In this document: positions 25,383 through 32,383 of the stretch, piece by piece
Position numbering within the stretch: position 1 is the stretch's first letter
How the letters are laid out: each line of letters begins with the position of its first letter
Position numbers and translations under genes: made by a program
From: Muribaculum sp.
GTDB lineage: Bacteria > Bacteroidota > Bacteroidia > Bacteroidales > Muribaculaceae
Length of the DNA: 32,383 bases
Direction of reading: 5' to 3'
Assembly: GCA_023667055.1 (NCBI GenBank)
Contig: JAMPAV010000021.1
Location: 1-32,383 of the forward strand
Notes under the pieces: generated by a model
What the model saw: only the letters and a program-made list of their open reading frames with translations
Database searches by the model: none
What the model was told of the DNA's origin: nothing

Positions 25383-26216
25383 TCATTTCACGAGGTCACG
25401 CCAGTATCCACGGCGGACATGGTGAGATTTCAACTTCTTATCGGGGGTAGTAATATCGATCTTCACAGGAGGCTCGGAATCGGGGAGATATTCAGCCTTT
25501 GTCTTGCCCACCGAGTCGGAGAAAACGAACACCCTATAACCGGCAGAGCCCTCGGTTGACATTGAGCCAATCAGCATCAGCACAGGGTTCCCTCTCAAGT
25601 CGCCTTCCTTTTCATATTCAAGAAGACGAAAGACATCATCATTGGTATCTATACGGAAGACACGATTTCCGTCAGTCTCCACAAGCGTTTCCACAGGAAT
25701 CCAACCTTCCCTCAATTCAGGAGACAGAGTCATGATTTCATTTTTAGCAAGCATCTTGCGAAGGCCGGTCTCAGCCTTCGATTCATAATCGACAAACTGC
25801 AGGCCATCGTCAAACCAAAGGATTGTGGAGTCGCCCAATGCCCATCCTCTCCATCCATAGTTGTGCCAATCTTTTGGAGAAGAACTTTTTGCAATCTTCC
25901 TCAACGAGTCATCTACCATAATCGGGAAATAATCAACCATTGAAGAAGAATCCTCTATGCAACGAAGAGGGTATATTCTTTGTATAGGGTATGTGCATAA
26001 AGCAGCGAATCCGCTTGCATCACCATCTGCAAGAGACCGCATGAGATCAGAAAGTTGGGAATCGGGACGTTCGGTCTCCATGTCGTGAGCAGAAATATCA
26101 CCGTCGGCCTTGGCATTGTTGCCACAGGCGGAAGAAAATGCAAGAATCGTCGCCAGACCAATGGTGGCAGCGCATCTGCAAATATTGAGTTTGTAAGCAA
26201 ATGTTTTCATAATCAT
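25383..26216 (-). CDS. hypothetical exported lipoprotein
   Basis: The 277-residue protein has an N-terminal hydrophobic segment ending in FSSACGNN, a plausible lipobox with the acylated Cys near residue 31. The start could be Met1 or Met3 (MIMKTF). The mature part is soluble and unrecognised. It begins with a helical stretch rich in Asp/Ser (SQLSDLMRSLADGDASGFAA), then alpha/beta sequence with WHNYGWRGWALGDSTILWF and LMLIGSMSTEGSAGYRVFVF. Its start codon overlaps the stop of the lysozyme-like gene (ATGA), so the two are made together; an envelope role is likely. Confidence 0.7.
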   Translation of the reverse strand: MIMKTFAYKLNICRCAATIGLATILAFSSACGNNAKADGDISAHDMETERPDSQLSDLMRSLADGDASGFAALCTYPIQRIYPLRCIEDSSSMVDYFPIMVDDSLRKIAKSSSPKDWHNYGWRGWALGDSTILWFDDGLQFVDYESKAETGLRKMLAKNEIMTLSPELREGWIPVETLVETDGNRVFRIDTNDDVFRLLEYEKEGDLRGNPVLMLIGSMSTEGSAGYRVFVFSDSVGKTKAEYLPDSEPPVKIDITTPDKKLKSHHVRRGYWRDLVK

Positions 26217-26797
26217 TCGGTTTCAATAATTTCTTCAGTTTCCGACCCAACAATGGCAGAGTCGGTCATAAGAATTTCCGTTTCTTCAATTTCGAGCACA
26301 GACGGATCCTTTACGAAAAGAGCAGCAAGTTCGGTCTCACGTCTTCTTTTCAACTGCGACAACTGTTTGCCCCGATAACGGCAGTGAGCCTTGTAGGAAG
26401 CCTCGATGTCGCGGTTGCCGCTTTTTAATTTTGACAGGACACTTGATTTAGCCACCACGCCCGGGCCGCAGTTGTAGGCAAGTGCAGCAAGGAGGAGGCT
26501 GTCCACTCCATATTCACGGTATTTTGCACATAGTTTGGCATAATCCTGACGCACGAGGGCATCCGCTTCAGCTTCAGTGAGCACTTTTCCACGTTTGAAT
26601 TTTTCGCCGGGCATGACTTTATGACCATATCCTACGAAAGGCCAGTGACGGGCACTGCTGATCCCCTCAAACCTCTTGATGATTGATATCGCCTCCTCAA
26701 AAGTAGGGGCTTTGCGTTTTTCTTCCGAAGCCCAAGACAGGACGCAAGCCACAAAAAGGCATAGAGCAACGAATGATATTGATATTATCTTTTTCAT
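26213..26797 (-). CDS. GH24-type (phage-like) lysozyme, exported
   Basis: The 194-residue protein has an N-terminal hydrophobic signal (MKKIISISFVALCLFVACVLSWA) and a lysozyme domain. Catalytic Glu44 lies in IKRFEG, followed by HWPFVGYGHKV and the helical ALAYNCGPGVV segment. The loop carrying Asp in T4-type enzymes is shortened here (SSARHWPF); I believe this is common in Bacteroidetes members, but activity is unproven. A long acidic tail (EIEETEIL, then SETEEIIETE) ends it. The frame is open back to 26887, but MKKIIS at 26797 gives the signal peptide. It would cut or remodel peptidoglycan and is coupled to the lipoprotein gene downstream. Confidence 0.78.
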   Translation of the reverse strand: MKKIISISFVALCLFVACVLSWASEEKRKAPTFEEAISIIKRFEGISSARHWPFVGYGHKVMPGEKFKRGKVLTEAEADALVRQDYAKLCAKYREYGVDSLLLAALAYNCGPGVVAKSSVLSKLKSGNRDIEASYKAHCRYRGKQLSQLKRRRETELAALFVKDPSVLEIEETEILMTDSAIVGSETEEIIETE

Positions 26798-26869
26798 TCT
26801 AAATTTATTTTCACAATAGATATAACCAATGAGAGTCTTTAAAGTTCGTTTTTTTGTAAGCGTGCAAAG

Positions 26870-26996
26870 TATTTGTGCATTTTTCATCGCAGACCGGAGG
26901 GCTGTTTTGTGTGAAAACCCCGGACTTCAAGTCCGGGGAATACCATACAGAAGCACCGTAGTCCCGGAGGGACGCCTTGTGAAAAATGCACAAATA
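26870..26996. repeat. 127-bp element with perfect 17-bp terminal inverted repeats
   Basis: TATTTGTGCATTTTTCA (26870-26886) and its exact reverse complement (26980-26996) enclose 93 bp with no ORF. Inside are a GC-rich palindrome (26918-26938) and two related segments containing CCGGAGGG followed by TTGTG and a run of A (near 26894 and 26964). No target-site duplication is evident. This looks like a MITE-type or REP-like intergenic element. Confidence 0.65.
26914..26938 (-). terminator. putative terminator of the BACON gene
   Basis: Read on the minus strand, CCCCGGACT and AGTCCGGGG form a 9-bp stem with a 3-nt loop followed by TTTT. It lies about 100 nt after the BACON gene stop and inside the inverted-repeat element. 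Confidence 0.5.
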
Positions 26997-27038
26997 TTTC
27001 CTGCGTTATCTATAATTTAGCGACATTAAAGATATAAT

Positions 27039-28157
27039 CTACTGTTTCTCGTAGATTTTGACTGAATGTTGCAACTCTTTGACCATGACATCAGAAATTC
27101 CATTGCGTCTGACGCCTTTTGTCTCATTGTTATGTTTCATTACATCATTGGTGTCTATGGTAGCATAAAATACGTTAAGCATGGGAGAGAAATTGTTTTC
27201 AGTATCCATCCCCCATGTTGCAATAAAGAGAGATTCTTCGTAGTTATCTCGACTGCCAGTCCAATCGCCGCCGCGTGCTATCGGACTAACATCACCGGAA
27301 GAAATACCATCTTTTATAATCCAGGCTATCTCAGCCTCCGTAAGAATCAGCCCATAATAGTCAGCATATAAACCATCCGTGAAAAGCATGTAATATTTGG
27401 ATGTATATGAATTTGGTTCGGTTGTCCATTTCCATTGTGTAGAACTATAACTTGCATCAGTAATCAATATCCAAGGTATGTGATTAGCTTCCTTCAGAGT
27501 AGTTATTTTCATTTTGGTGAGCTCACCGCGTTCTCCTTTATCGTTGAAGCCAACGGCACAGAGATAATAATCAGTGCCTGGATTCATCCCGCCAAAGCCT
27601 TGAAGACCTGTATCCTCAGCACTGTTGGGATCGAATCTGTCTTCGTCCATAAGCGCATTCACAATTCTTTCATCAGTCCATCCGGCGGCATTTACACTTA
27701 AATATCCGGCATAGAAAAAAGAAACATTGGGATCTATGTCATATTTAAAAGCAGCAGATGTTGTCATTGTCAACAAATCTTTAAAACCAACCTTACAGTT
27801 AGCAATCAGAGAAGCCCTCTGCTTGAGATTAACCACAGCTGATTTGTCATCGGCAGTAACAGTGATATTCGCAATGCGCTCTTCCGCACTGTCATTTGCA
27901 GACAAGGATGTCACAATGACTGTCCCATTACCGGTTCCTGAAATGGCAGACACTGAAATCCAATCAGGCAAGCCCGACAAAGACCATGTGGCATTGGAAG
28001 AGATGTTGAATGATACGGAACTTCCTTTATCGCTCAAAAGCTCCAATGAATTTGGCGAGACTGTAAGAGTTGTCGGATCATCCTTATGACAACCGGTTAG
28101 AAATGCAAGTGCTGAAATACCAGCAACAAACAAAAGCAAGAAATCAATCTTCTTCAT
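27039..28157 (-). CDS. BACON-domain surface lipoprotein
   Basis: The 372-residue protein begins with a lipoprotein signal, FLLLFVAGISALAFLTGC, with a clear LTGC lipobox. A BACON-type Ig-like domain follows at about 31-113 (LTVSPNSLELLSDKGSSVSF, then the ATWSLSGLPDWISVS segment and a C-terminal AVVNLKQ). The remaining ~250 residues are unrecognised, with aromatic-rich segments (FFYAGYLSVNAAGW, WGMDTENNFSPMLNVFYATI). BACON domains occur in Bacteroidales surface glycan-binding and other exported proteins; a binding role is inference. The gene has a ~300-nt leader carrying a structured element shared with the divergent operon at 29 kb. Confidence 0.82.
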   Translation of the reverse strand: MKKIDFLLLFVAGISALAFLTGCHKDDPTTLTVSPNSLELLSDKGSSVSFNISSNATWSLSGLPDWISVSAISGTGNGTVIVTSLSANDSAEERIANITVTADDKSAVVNLKQRASLIANCKVGFKDLLTMTTSAAFKYDIDPNVSFFYAGYLSVNAAGWTDERIVNALMDEDRFDPNSAEDTGLQGFGGMNPGTDYYLCAVGFNDKGERGELTKMKITTLKEANHIPWILITDASYSSTQWKWTTEPNSYTSKYYMLFTDGLYADYYGLILTEAEIAWIIKDGISSGDVSPIARGGDWTGSRDNYEESLFIATWGMDTENNFSPMLNVFYATIDTNDVMKHNNETKGVRRNGISDVMVKELQHSVKIYEKQ

Positions 28158-28207
28158 AATGATTACATGTCACCGGCCCACAAATAACATTAAAAGGAAA
28201 ATACAAG

Positions 28208-28429
28208 AAAAGCGTGAGGGCCTTACCATGTTGCCCATTCCGCTCACAGAGGCTCTGACAAAGCCCATCGAAGATGAAATGGGCAACGCAGAAACCTCAC
28301 GCCAATATATTATTCTTCCTTTAGTTAAGAAAAAATACATCAACAAAGGCATCTATCGTTGCCACTTTTCAACCTTCGATTTGAAACTGTCAGATTTCTG
28401 CGAGCTGAAAAGAAGCGCCGGTAAACGCT
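28208..28429 (-). ncRNA. structured leader RNA, copy A (upstream of the BACON gene)
   Basis: Minus-strand leader element. From its 5' end it has: an AGCG...CGCT hairpin at 28429; a long stem CTTTTCA (28412-28406) / TGAAAAG (28371-28365); the conserved GATAGATGCC (28357-28348); and then a terminal module. In the module, P1 is GCGTG (28302-28298) / CACGC (28216-28212). P2 is AGGTTTCTG (28297-28289) / CAGAGCCT (28257-28250). P3 is TTGCCCATT (28286-28278) / AATGGGCAA (28239-28231). P2 and P3 interleave, predicting a pseudoknot. TTTT follows P1. The element ends about 54 nt before the BACON start. A separate 9-bp hairpin (28440-28465) sits at the transcript's 5' end. Copy B keeps the pairing with different bases. 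Confidence 0.72.
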
Positions 28430-28466
28430 ATTCCATAATAAATGCAAGTCAATAGCCTTGCATTTG

Positions 28467-28474
28467 CAAAGTTA
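28467..28474 (-). promoter_or_regulatory. -7 box for the BACON gene
   Basis: On the minus strand TAACTTTG fits TAnnTTTG, with a TTGG about 19 nt upstream as -33. Transcription would start near 28460, giving a leader of about 300 nt that contains structured element copy A. Confidence 0.65.
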
Positions 28475-28664
28475 TATAAATTATCTCAATCCTCCAATTT
28501 TTTTTGAAAAGTTTTTATATTTTATTGCAAAATAAATGACAAAAGCTAATAAAAAAGCAAATCAATTTCGCTCTGCTAAATTTCGGATGGGAGCGGTTGG
28601 CTGCGAAATCTGCTTCGGTAATTTTTACAGAAGACTGCAATCCGTATCCATAGATATATTAGTA
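28475..28664. other. AT-rich divergent intergenic region
   Basis: This is the space between the two divergent promoters. It is AT-rich, with runs of T and A, and I see no gene, terminator or repeat in it beyond the promoter elements at its edges. Confidence 0.6.
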
Positions 28665-28695
28665 TTGTATATGTGAAATTTTTTAACTAACTTTG
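28665..28695 (+). promoter_or_regulatory. promoter of the Ig-like operon
   Basis: TTG at 28665-28667 (-33) and TAACTTTG at 28688-28695 (-7) are separated by 20 nt. Transcription would start near 28702, giving a leader of about 370 nt that contains structured element copy B. Confidence 0.7.
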
Positions 28696-28762
28696 CGGTC
28701 GCAGACTGCATCGCAGATCCCAGTCAAGGGCGAAGGGGTGGGTCAGCAACAGACATACGAAA

Positions 28763-29010
28763 AGCGTTTACTCGGCGCTCTTTCTTGACATCTTGAAATC
28801 TGGAAAACTTCAATCTTCGTCAAGAATGTAGCAGACGGTAGATGCCTTGTGGATATGTATATTCTTTCATCACTGAATGTATTATCATTTAGTGATGGTT
28901 TATATCATATTCTGCGTGAGGCTTCTGCAAGTTTGCTCGTTCAACGAAGATGGGCAATTCCAGAGCCTCAAGATGTGGGACGAGCAACAAGTACGGCTCT
29001 CACGCTTTTT
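28763..29010 (+). ncRNA. structured leader RNA, copy B (upstream of the Ig-like operon)
   Basis: Plus-strand leader element with the same order as copy A: AGCGTTTAC...CGCT hairpin at 28763; stem TTCTTGAC (28782-28789) / GTCAAGAA (28819-28826); conserved GGTAGATGCC (28837-28846); a variable hairpin CATCACT / AGTGATG (about 28869-28898); then the terminal module. P1 is GCGTG (28914-28918) / CACGC (29001-29005). P2 is AGGCTTCTG (28919-28927) / CAGAGCCT (28961-28968). P3 is TTGCTCGT (28933-28940) / ACGAGCAA (28980-28987). Five T follow. Conserved unpaired GATGGGC lies at 28949-28955. The module ends 63 nt before the ATG. ORFs of up to 66 codons overlap it but are probably chance. Confidence 0.72.
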
Positions 29011-29068
29011 CATTCTAATCATTATCAAATCCGAGGATGGAAGCTCTAAGGAACAATAGTAAAACAAC

Positions 29069-30973
29069 ATGAAACAACATGTACTCTTAATGTTGAAATC
29101 GTTGTTTGTTTTCTTGGCGATGCTCCTTCCAAGCACAGCATCGGCATTGAAGATAGACGATACCCATTATCGTTTTTGCGTAATGGACGATGCAACAATC
29201 AAAGACAGCAAAGCAGTTCAAGACAAAAACAGCGGTAGGCTAAGAAGCAATGGCGCATATTGGACTGGTTTTAACATGAAGGCTTCCGGTGCAGAGTACC
29301 CAATTCCTAATCAATTTTGGTTTGATTGTAGCGGTTATATAACGGAGTTGAATGTACTGATGGCAAATCCTATAAACTCAGATAATAGCTGGACTTTACA
29401 TCACAATTGGGAAATCAATGGATCAAATGGGTATGTTAATTATAGAGACTCCTACTTTTACATAACAATTGATGCTCCAACAGGAGTTTCATTAACCAAT
29501 ACTCCCTCGACTATGTTAATCGGTGATGAAAAGGGTATCGGAGTAACACTGGAGGGCTCATATACCTCTTTTAGCGGTAATGGATATTTTGATTATTCAT
29601 ACACTTCCTCTAATTCTGATGTTTTAGCAATATCATCTGGGAAAATTACTGCTAAAAAAGAAGGGAAAGCTACGATCACAGTAAAGGCTTATGCTAAGAA
29701 TCGCAGTTATAGCGGAAGTTATTACATAGGTTCTGTGTCAGAAGAGATTGAGGTCGTTAATGATTTAAGCGCGAAAGCAATATCTATTGAACCTCAGAAT
29801 CTGAATTTGACTTTAGGTCAAGAATCTTCTATTACCGCAACCATTACACCCAAAGAAGCTGAAACTGAAATTTCATGGTCATCTTCCAATGAAAATGTGG
29901 CAAGAGTGGAGAATGGTCGCGTGAAAGCTATTGGTAAAGGTAAAGCTGACATTACAGCCAAAACATCAAATGGTTTGTCAGCTGTATGTGCCGTTACGGT
30001 ATCTGTTGCACCGGAAATGTCTATAAGTGACGTTAATTGCAGATGGGGAATGACTCGTGAACAAGTTATTTCATCCCAAGAAGGTGGATATTACATCTGT
30101 CAAGAAAACGAGACAATTGTAGTCTTTACCAAAATGAATGAGAATATGGATGAAATATATTTGGCTTACAAGTTTGATTCAGATGGCAAGTTGTGCGCAT
30201 CAACATTGTCTATGCCTGAGAATAACGACTCTAAACGTATTTCTGATGAATTTTTTGCTCAATATGATTCGGAAATATCATTAGAGGATGGATTGGAGGT
30301 AAAAACTGACGATTCAAATTTGATTGCCGTCGATATATCTTCAACAATCAATGGCGGCGGAAATATCATAACGCTTGGCTTCTCATATTATGAACCATTA
30401 GAGGAAAGAGATGATTGTGTGGATTTGGGGTTGAGCGTTCGTTGGGCTACCATGAACTTAGGAGCAAGTAAGCCATCCGGAGTTGGAGGTTTCTATGCCT
30501 TTTCCGAAACGGCTACTAAGTCTGAATATTGGAGAGAAAATTATGCTTATTGTAACAATAATTCAAACCAATATATATTCGACTATACAAATCCTCAAAT
30601 CAGTATCTGTGGAACAAAATATGATGTGGCTACTAAGCAATTGGGGGAGGGCTGGAAAATGCCAAGTTTAGCTGAAGCAAATGAACTTATAAGCAAATGC
30701 ACGTGGGAAAGAAAAACTGTTGATGGAATACAAGTGTATCGTGTCACAGGTCCGAATGGAAACAGCATTATTCTCCCCATCGTTGGATGGAAGAAACAAC
30801 GTCAAGATTATTCTACATCGCAACTACATTTAGGCATTGGAGAATGTCCCTCAAAAAGTTCCGAGTACACCTATATCTTGACTGCCGAAAGAAGCGGACA
30901 AACATACAAGGGTGCTATTGGCGAAGAATGGAAAGCATGGGGTTACAACATTAGACCTGTGTATACAAAGTAA
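29069..30973 (+). CDS. exported Ig-like (Big_2) protein with a Fibrobacter-type paralogous domain
   Basis: The 634-residue protein has a signal peptide (MKQHVLLMLKSLFVFLAMLLPSTASA, cleavage near 26) and no lipobox. After an N-terminal domain of unknown fold come two Big_2-like Ig repeats: about 140-230 (SSNSDVLAISSGKITAKKEGKATI), and about 234-312 (the LNLTLGQESSITATITP segment followed by SSSNENVARVENGRVKAIGKG). A middle region (about 315-440) starts with WGMTREQV and may bind or sense a ligand. The C-terminal part from about 450 has VDLGLSVRWATMNLGA and GEGWKMPSLAEANELI, the signature of the Fib_succ_major domain. It is probably a cell-surface or secreted adhesion protein and the first gene of a two-gene operon. 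Confidence 0.82.
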   Translation: MKQHVLLMLKSLFVFLAMLLPSTASALKIDDTHYRFCVMDDATIKDSKAVQDKNSGRLRSNGAYWTGFNMKASGAEYPIPNQFWFDCSGYITELNVLMANPINSDNSWTLHHNWEINGSNGYVNYRDSYFYITIDAPTGVSLTNTPSTMLIGDEKGIGVTLEGSYTSFSGNGYFDYSYTSSNSDVLAISSGKITAKKEGKATITVKAYAKNRSYSGSYYIGSVSEEIEVVNDLSAKAISIEPQNLNLTLGQESSITATITPKEAETEISWSSSNENVARVENGRVKAIGKGKADITAKTSNGLSAVCAVTVSVAPEMSISDVNCRWGMTREQVISSQEGGYYICQENETIVVFTKMNENMDEIYLAYKFDSDGKLCASTLSMPENNDSKRISDEFFAQYDSEISLEDGLEVKTDDSNLIAVDISSTINGGGNIITLGFSYYEPLEERDDCVDLGLSVRWATMNLGASKPSGVGGFYAFSETATKSEYWRENYAYCNNNSNQYIFDYTNPQISICGTKYDVATKQLGEGWKMPSLAEANELISKCTWERKTVDGIQVYRVTGPNGNSIILPIVGWKKQRQDYSTSQLHLGIGECPSKSSEYTYILTAERSGQTYKGAIGEEWKAWGYNIRPVYTK

Positions 30974-30994
30974 CATATCCAAATTGAAACACAA

Positions 30995-31894
30995 ATGAAA
31001 TCATATATCTATAGACTTCTCATAATAATGGGAATTATGCTTGGATTTCAAGAAAAAATTCATGCATACATAACTGTTGCTTCCACGTCATACTCATTAG
31101 AGGTTGGCGTTGACAAATACTTAAGCGTGCCTAATGCTTATGACGGCTACATAGACCATGCTGTTTGGGCTTGTTCCAATTCCTCTATTTCTTTCAAAGA
31201 GAAAGATGCTGCCGGTGCAATCATACAGATTACTCGCGCCTATAGCGGAACTGCTATCATTGAATTATTAGCAACTGAAAAATATCTTGATAGTTATGGT
31301 CGTACCCGAGCGCGTACTTACTATAAACAATACCTTATTACGTGTATTGGTGGTGGAGGTGGTTCTTCTACCGGGGACTCCGAGATAATTCTCCCAGAAA
31401 ATATTTCTTTGAACTTGGGAGAGACTAAACAGTTCAATATCCTTTCAGGCAATTGTTATAACGGAGCGTTTACCTTAACATGGAAGAAATGGTCACCCGA
31501 AAGATTTGCAATGTATAGTGTAAACTATAATACTGGCGCAATTGAAATTTCTGGCGCAATGTCGGGAGAAGGAATCCTCAATGTGAAAACCGCTGCTGGC
31601 GATGAGAGAGACTGTAAGATTGTTGTTACTGCACCCGAAATTGTTACCAATCGTAGAACTGAAAAGGTGGCCGTGTCAGATATAAAATCGTTAATTGCCA
31701 ATATATTGCCTATTGCAAAAACTTCTGGGATTGAAGATGTCTTGGTCGATTTTGGTGAAAAGGGAATCCAAAGGCCTAATCATATCTACAATCTCCAAGG
31801 AGTTCTCCTCAAAGAAAATGCGACACCAGAAGATATTCAATCTCTTGCCCCGGGCTTTTATATTGTTGGTGGAAAGAAAATCATCGTAAGATAA
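30995..31894 (+). CDS. exported Ig-like protein with a C-terminal sorting-like motif
   Basis: The 299-residue protein has an N-terminal signal (YRLLIIMGIMLGFQEKIHA) and starts 21 nt after the previous stop, so it is co-transcribed. The N-terminal half is a beta-rich Ig-like domain, then a Gly/Ser linker (GGGGGSSTGDSE), then a second Ig-like domain (ENISLNLGETKQFNILSGNC). The C-terminus HIYNLQGVLLKEN...LAPGFYIVGGKKIIVR matches the short C-terminal domain found on many Bacteroidales exported proteins, thought to be a sorting or secretion signal. The function is unknown; it is a likely surface partner of the upstream protein. Confidence 0.75.
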   Translation: MKSYIYRLLIIMGIMLGFQEKIHAYITVASTSYSLEVGVDKYLSVPNAYDGYIDHAVWACSNSSISFKEKDAAGAIIQITRAYSGTAIIELLATEKYLDSYGRTRARTYYKQYLITCIGGGGGSSTGDSEIILPENISLNLGETKQFNILSGNCYNGAFTLTWKKWSPERFAMYSVNYNTGAIEISGAMSGEGILNVKTAAGDERDCKIVVTAPEIVTNRRTEKVAVSDIKSLIANILPIAKTSGIEDVLVDFGEKGIQRPNHIYNLQGVLLKENATPEDIQSLAPGFYIVGGKKIIVR

Positions 31895-31914
31895 GCTGTC
31901 GCTATCATAGAATC

Positions 31915-31953
31915 AGAACAAGTTCTCTTGTTATAAGCGAGGGAACTTGTTTT
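31915..31953 (+). terminator. terminator of the Ig-like operon
   Basis: AACAAGTTC (31917-31925) pairs with GAACTTGTT (31943-31951) around a 17-nt loop, and the right arm ends in TTTT. Confidence 0.7.
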
Positions 31954-31976
31954 ATATATACCGGGGCTTAATGACT

Positions 31977-32105
31977 TTACCCAAGAATCACTATCGGCTG
32001 ATCGAAGAATACAGAGAGCATTCCGATTGCAGCGATTGTGAAGTTATGCTGACCGCTAAACCATTTTGTAATCTTGCTTGGTCTGTGTCCAAGTGCATCG
32101 GCGAA
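31977..32105 (-). pseudogene. 3' fragment of an XRE-type helix-turn-helix gene
   Basis: The 42 codons directly after the NYN stop, in the same frame, encode DALGHRPSKITKWFSGQHNF followed by TIAAIGMLSVFF and a stop. This matches the recognition helix and C-terminal part of XRE/Cro antitoxin-type regulators (the family pattern is KPSEISKWLSGTHNFT). There is no start codon in a suitable position, and the N-terminal half of the domain is missing. It looks like the tail of a regulator gene whose front was replaced by the NYN segment. The plus-strand ORF across this stretch is probably a shadow. Confidence 0.55.
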
Positions 32106-32383
32106 TTATTCGGGCGTTTTATTTTTATAAAGATTTGGGTTGACACTCTTCATGCCGTCGATATGCTCAAAAAGTTGTGGTTCAACATTGGCGTGCATTG
32201 GGTCAAGTACGAAATCCACGCCCTCACGCCTTGCTAGTTTGGCGGCAGGAACGAAATCTGAATCGCCGGAGAACAACACAATGCAATCAACAAATCGTTT
32301 CAATGCCAACGATGCTATGTCAACACCGATTTTCATTCGTAAAATAGTATAATAAGAATAGCTGATAATCAGCGTATCCTTGT
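32106..32383 (-). CDS. NYN-domain (LabA/DUF88-like) protein, cut by the window edge
   Basis: The reading frame is open to the edge of the window, so the N-terminal part is outside. The visible 91 residues include MKIGVDIASLALKR, the acidic-site motif VLFSGDSDFVPAAKLARREG, and LDPMHANVEPQLFEHIDGMK, typical of NYN nucleases of the PIN-like fold thought to act on RNA. Upstream of MKIG the residues (LIISYSYYTILR) do not match the usual family sequence well, so an ATG start at 32336 of a truncated protein is an alternative. An XRE-type gene fragment follows directly after its stop. Confidence 0.7.
   Translation of the reverse strand, partial: KDTLIISYSYYTILRMKIGVDIASLALKRFVDCIVLFSGDSDFVPAAKLARREGVDFVLDPMHANVEPQLFEHIDGMKSVNPNLYKNKTPE

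Noticed and set aside
28159..28455. 98-codon plus-strand ORF containing an MGNAETSR segment
   Set aside because: It lies antisense over structured leader copy A. The pairing pattern shared with copy B explains the sequence better than a protein, and the frame is not kept in copy B.
28849..29059. Two overlapping plus-strand ORFs of 60-66 codons upstream of the Ig-like operon
   Set aside because: They cover structured leader copy B in two different frames; conserved features are helices rather than codons.
31947..32237. 96-codon plus-strand ORF with CSDCE-type cysteines
   Set aside because: It is antisense to the XRE fragment and the NYN gene, both of which match known families on the minus strand.

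Overview
The window looks like a chromosomal segment of a Bacteroidales gut bacterium, probably Muribaculaceae or a close relative. The reasons are TAnnTTTG-type (-7) promoters, BACON and Ig-like exported proteins, a BT_3928-like DoxX protein next to a DUF1599 gene, and a clpC / gyrA / TPR neighbourhood that I recall from Bacteroides. The genus is an inference from gene content; no rRNA or tRNA gene was seen.

Layout. (1) 0.3-2.9 kb: clpC, a Clp ATPase, behind a sigma54-like promoter and closed by a strong terminator. (2) 3.0-7.5 kb: an AT-rich island that appears to be inserted between clpC and gyrA. It holds a possible 32-codon leader ORF, two overlapping cytosine-5 DNA methyltransferases, an HNH restriction endonuclease, and an unknown Imm26-like gene. 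(3) 7.6-11.5 kb: gyrA and an exported TPR protein. (4) 11.6-17.3 kb: the complete rod-shape operon mreB-mreC-mreD-mrdA(PBP2)-rodA. (5) 17.4-25.3 kb: housekeeping genes: a DoxX-like membrane protein and DUF1599 (minus strand), the putrescine pair aguA-aguB, an alpha/beta hydrolase next to a membrane-anchored MurF-like ligase, thioredoxin, and an MscS channel. Almost every intergenic gap here carries a short tandem repeat with a 7- or 8-nt period, often beside a palindrome. (6) 25.4-31.9 kb: envelope and surface genes: a lipoprotein overlapping a GH24-type lysozyme, a 127-bp inverted-repeat element, a BACON lipoprotein, and a divergent two-gene operon of Ig-like exported proteins. (7) 32 kb to the end: a NYN-domain gene cut by the window edge, followed directly by a fragment of an XRE-type helix-turn-helix gene.

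The most interesting observation is in region 6. The BACON gene (minus strand) and the Ig-like operon (plus strand) each have a long leader of about 300-370 nt containing the same ~220-245-nt element. The two copies differ widely in primary sequence but share islands and paired segments. Several helices are kept by compensatory changes, two of them interleave as a predicted pseudoknot, and the closing helix of both copies runs into a U-tract. This looks like a structured cis-regulatory RNA, possibly an attenuator, controlling exported surface proteins. I could not compare it with Rfam.

The other main signals are the 7/8-nt repeat family, the two-methyltransferase restriction island, the MITE-like inverted repeat and the XRE gene remnant.
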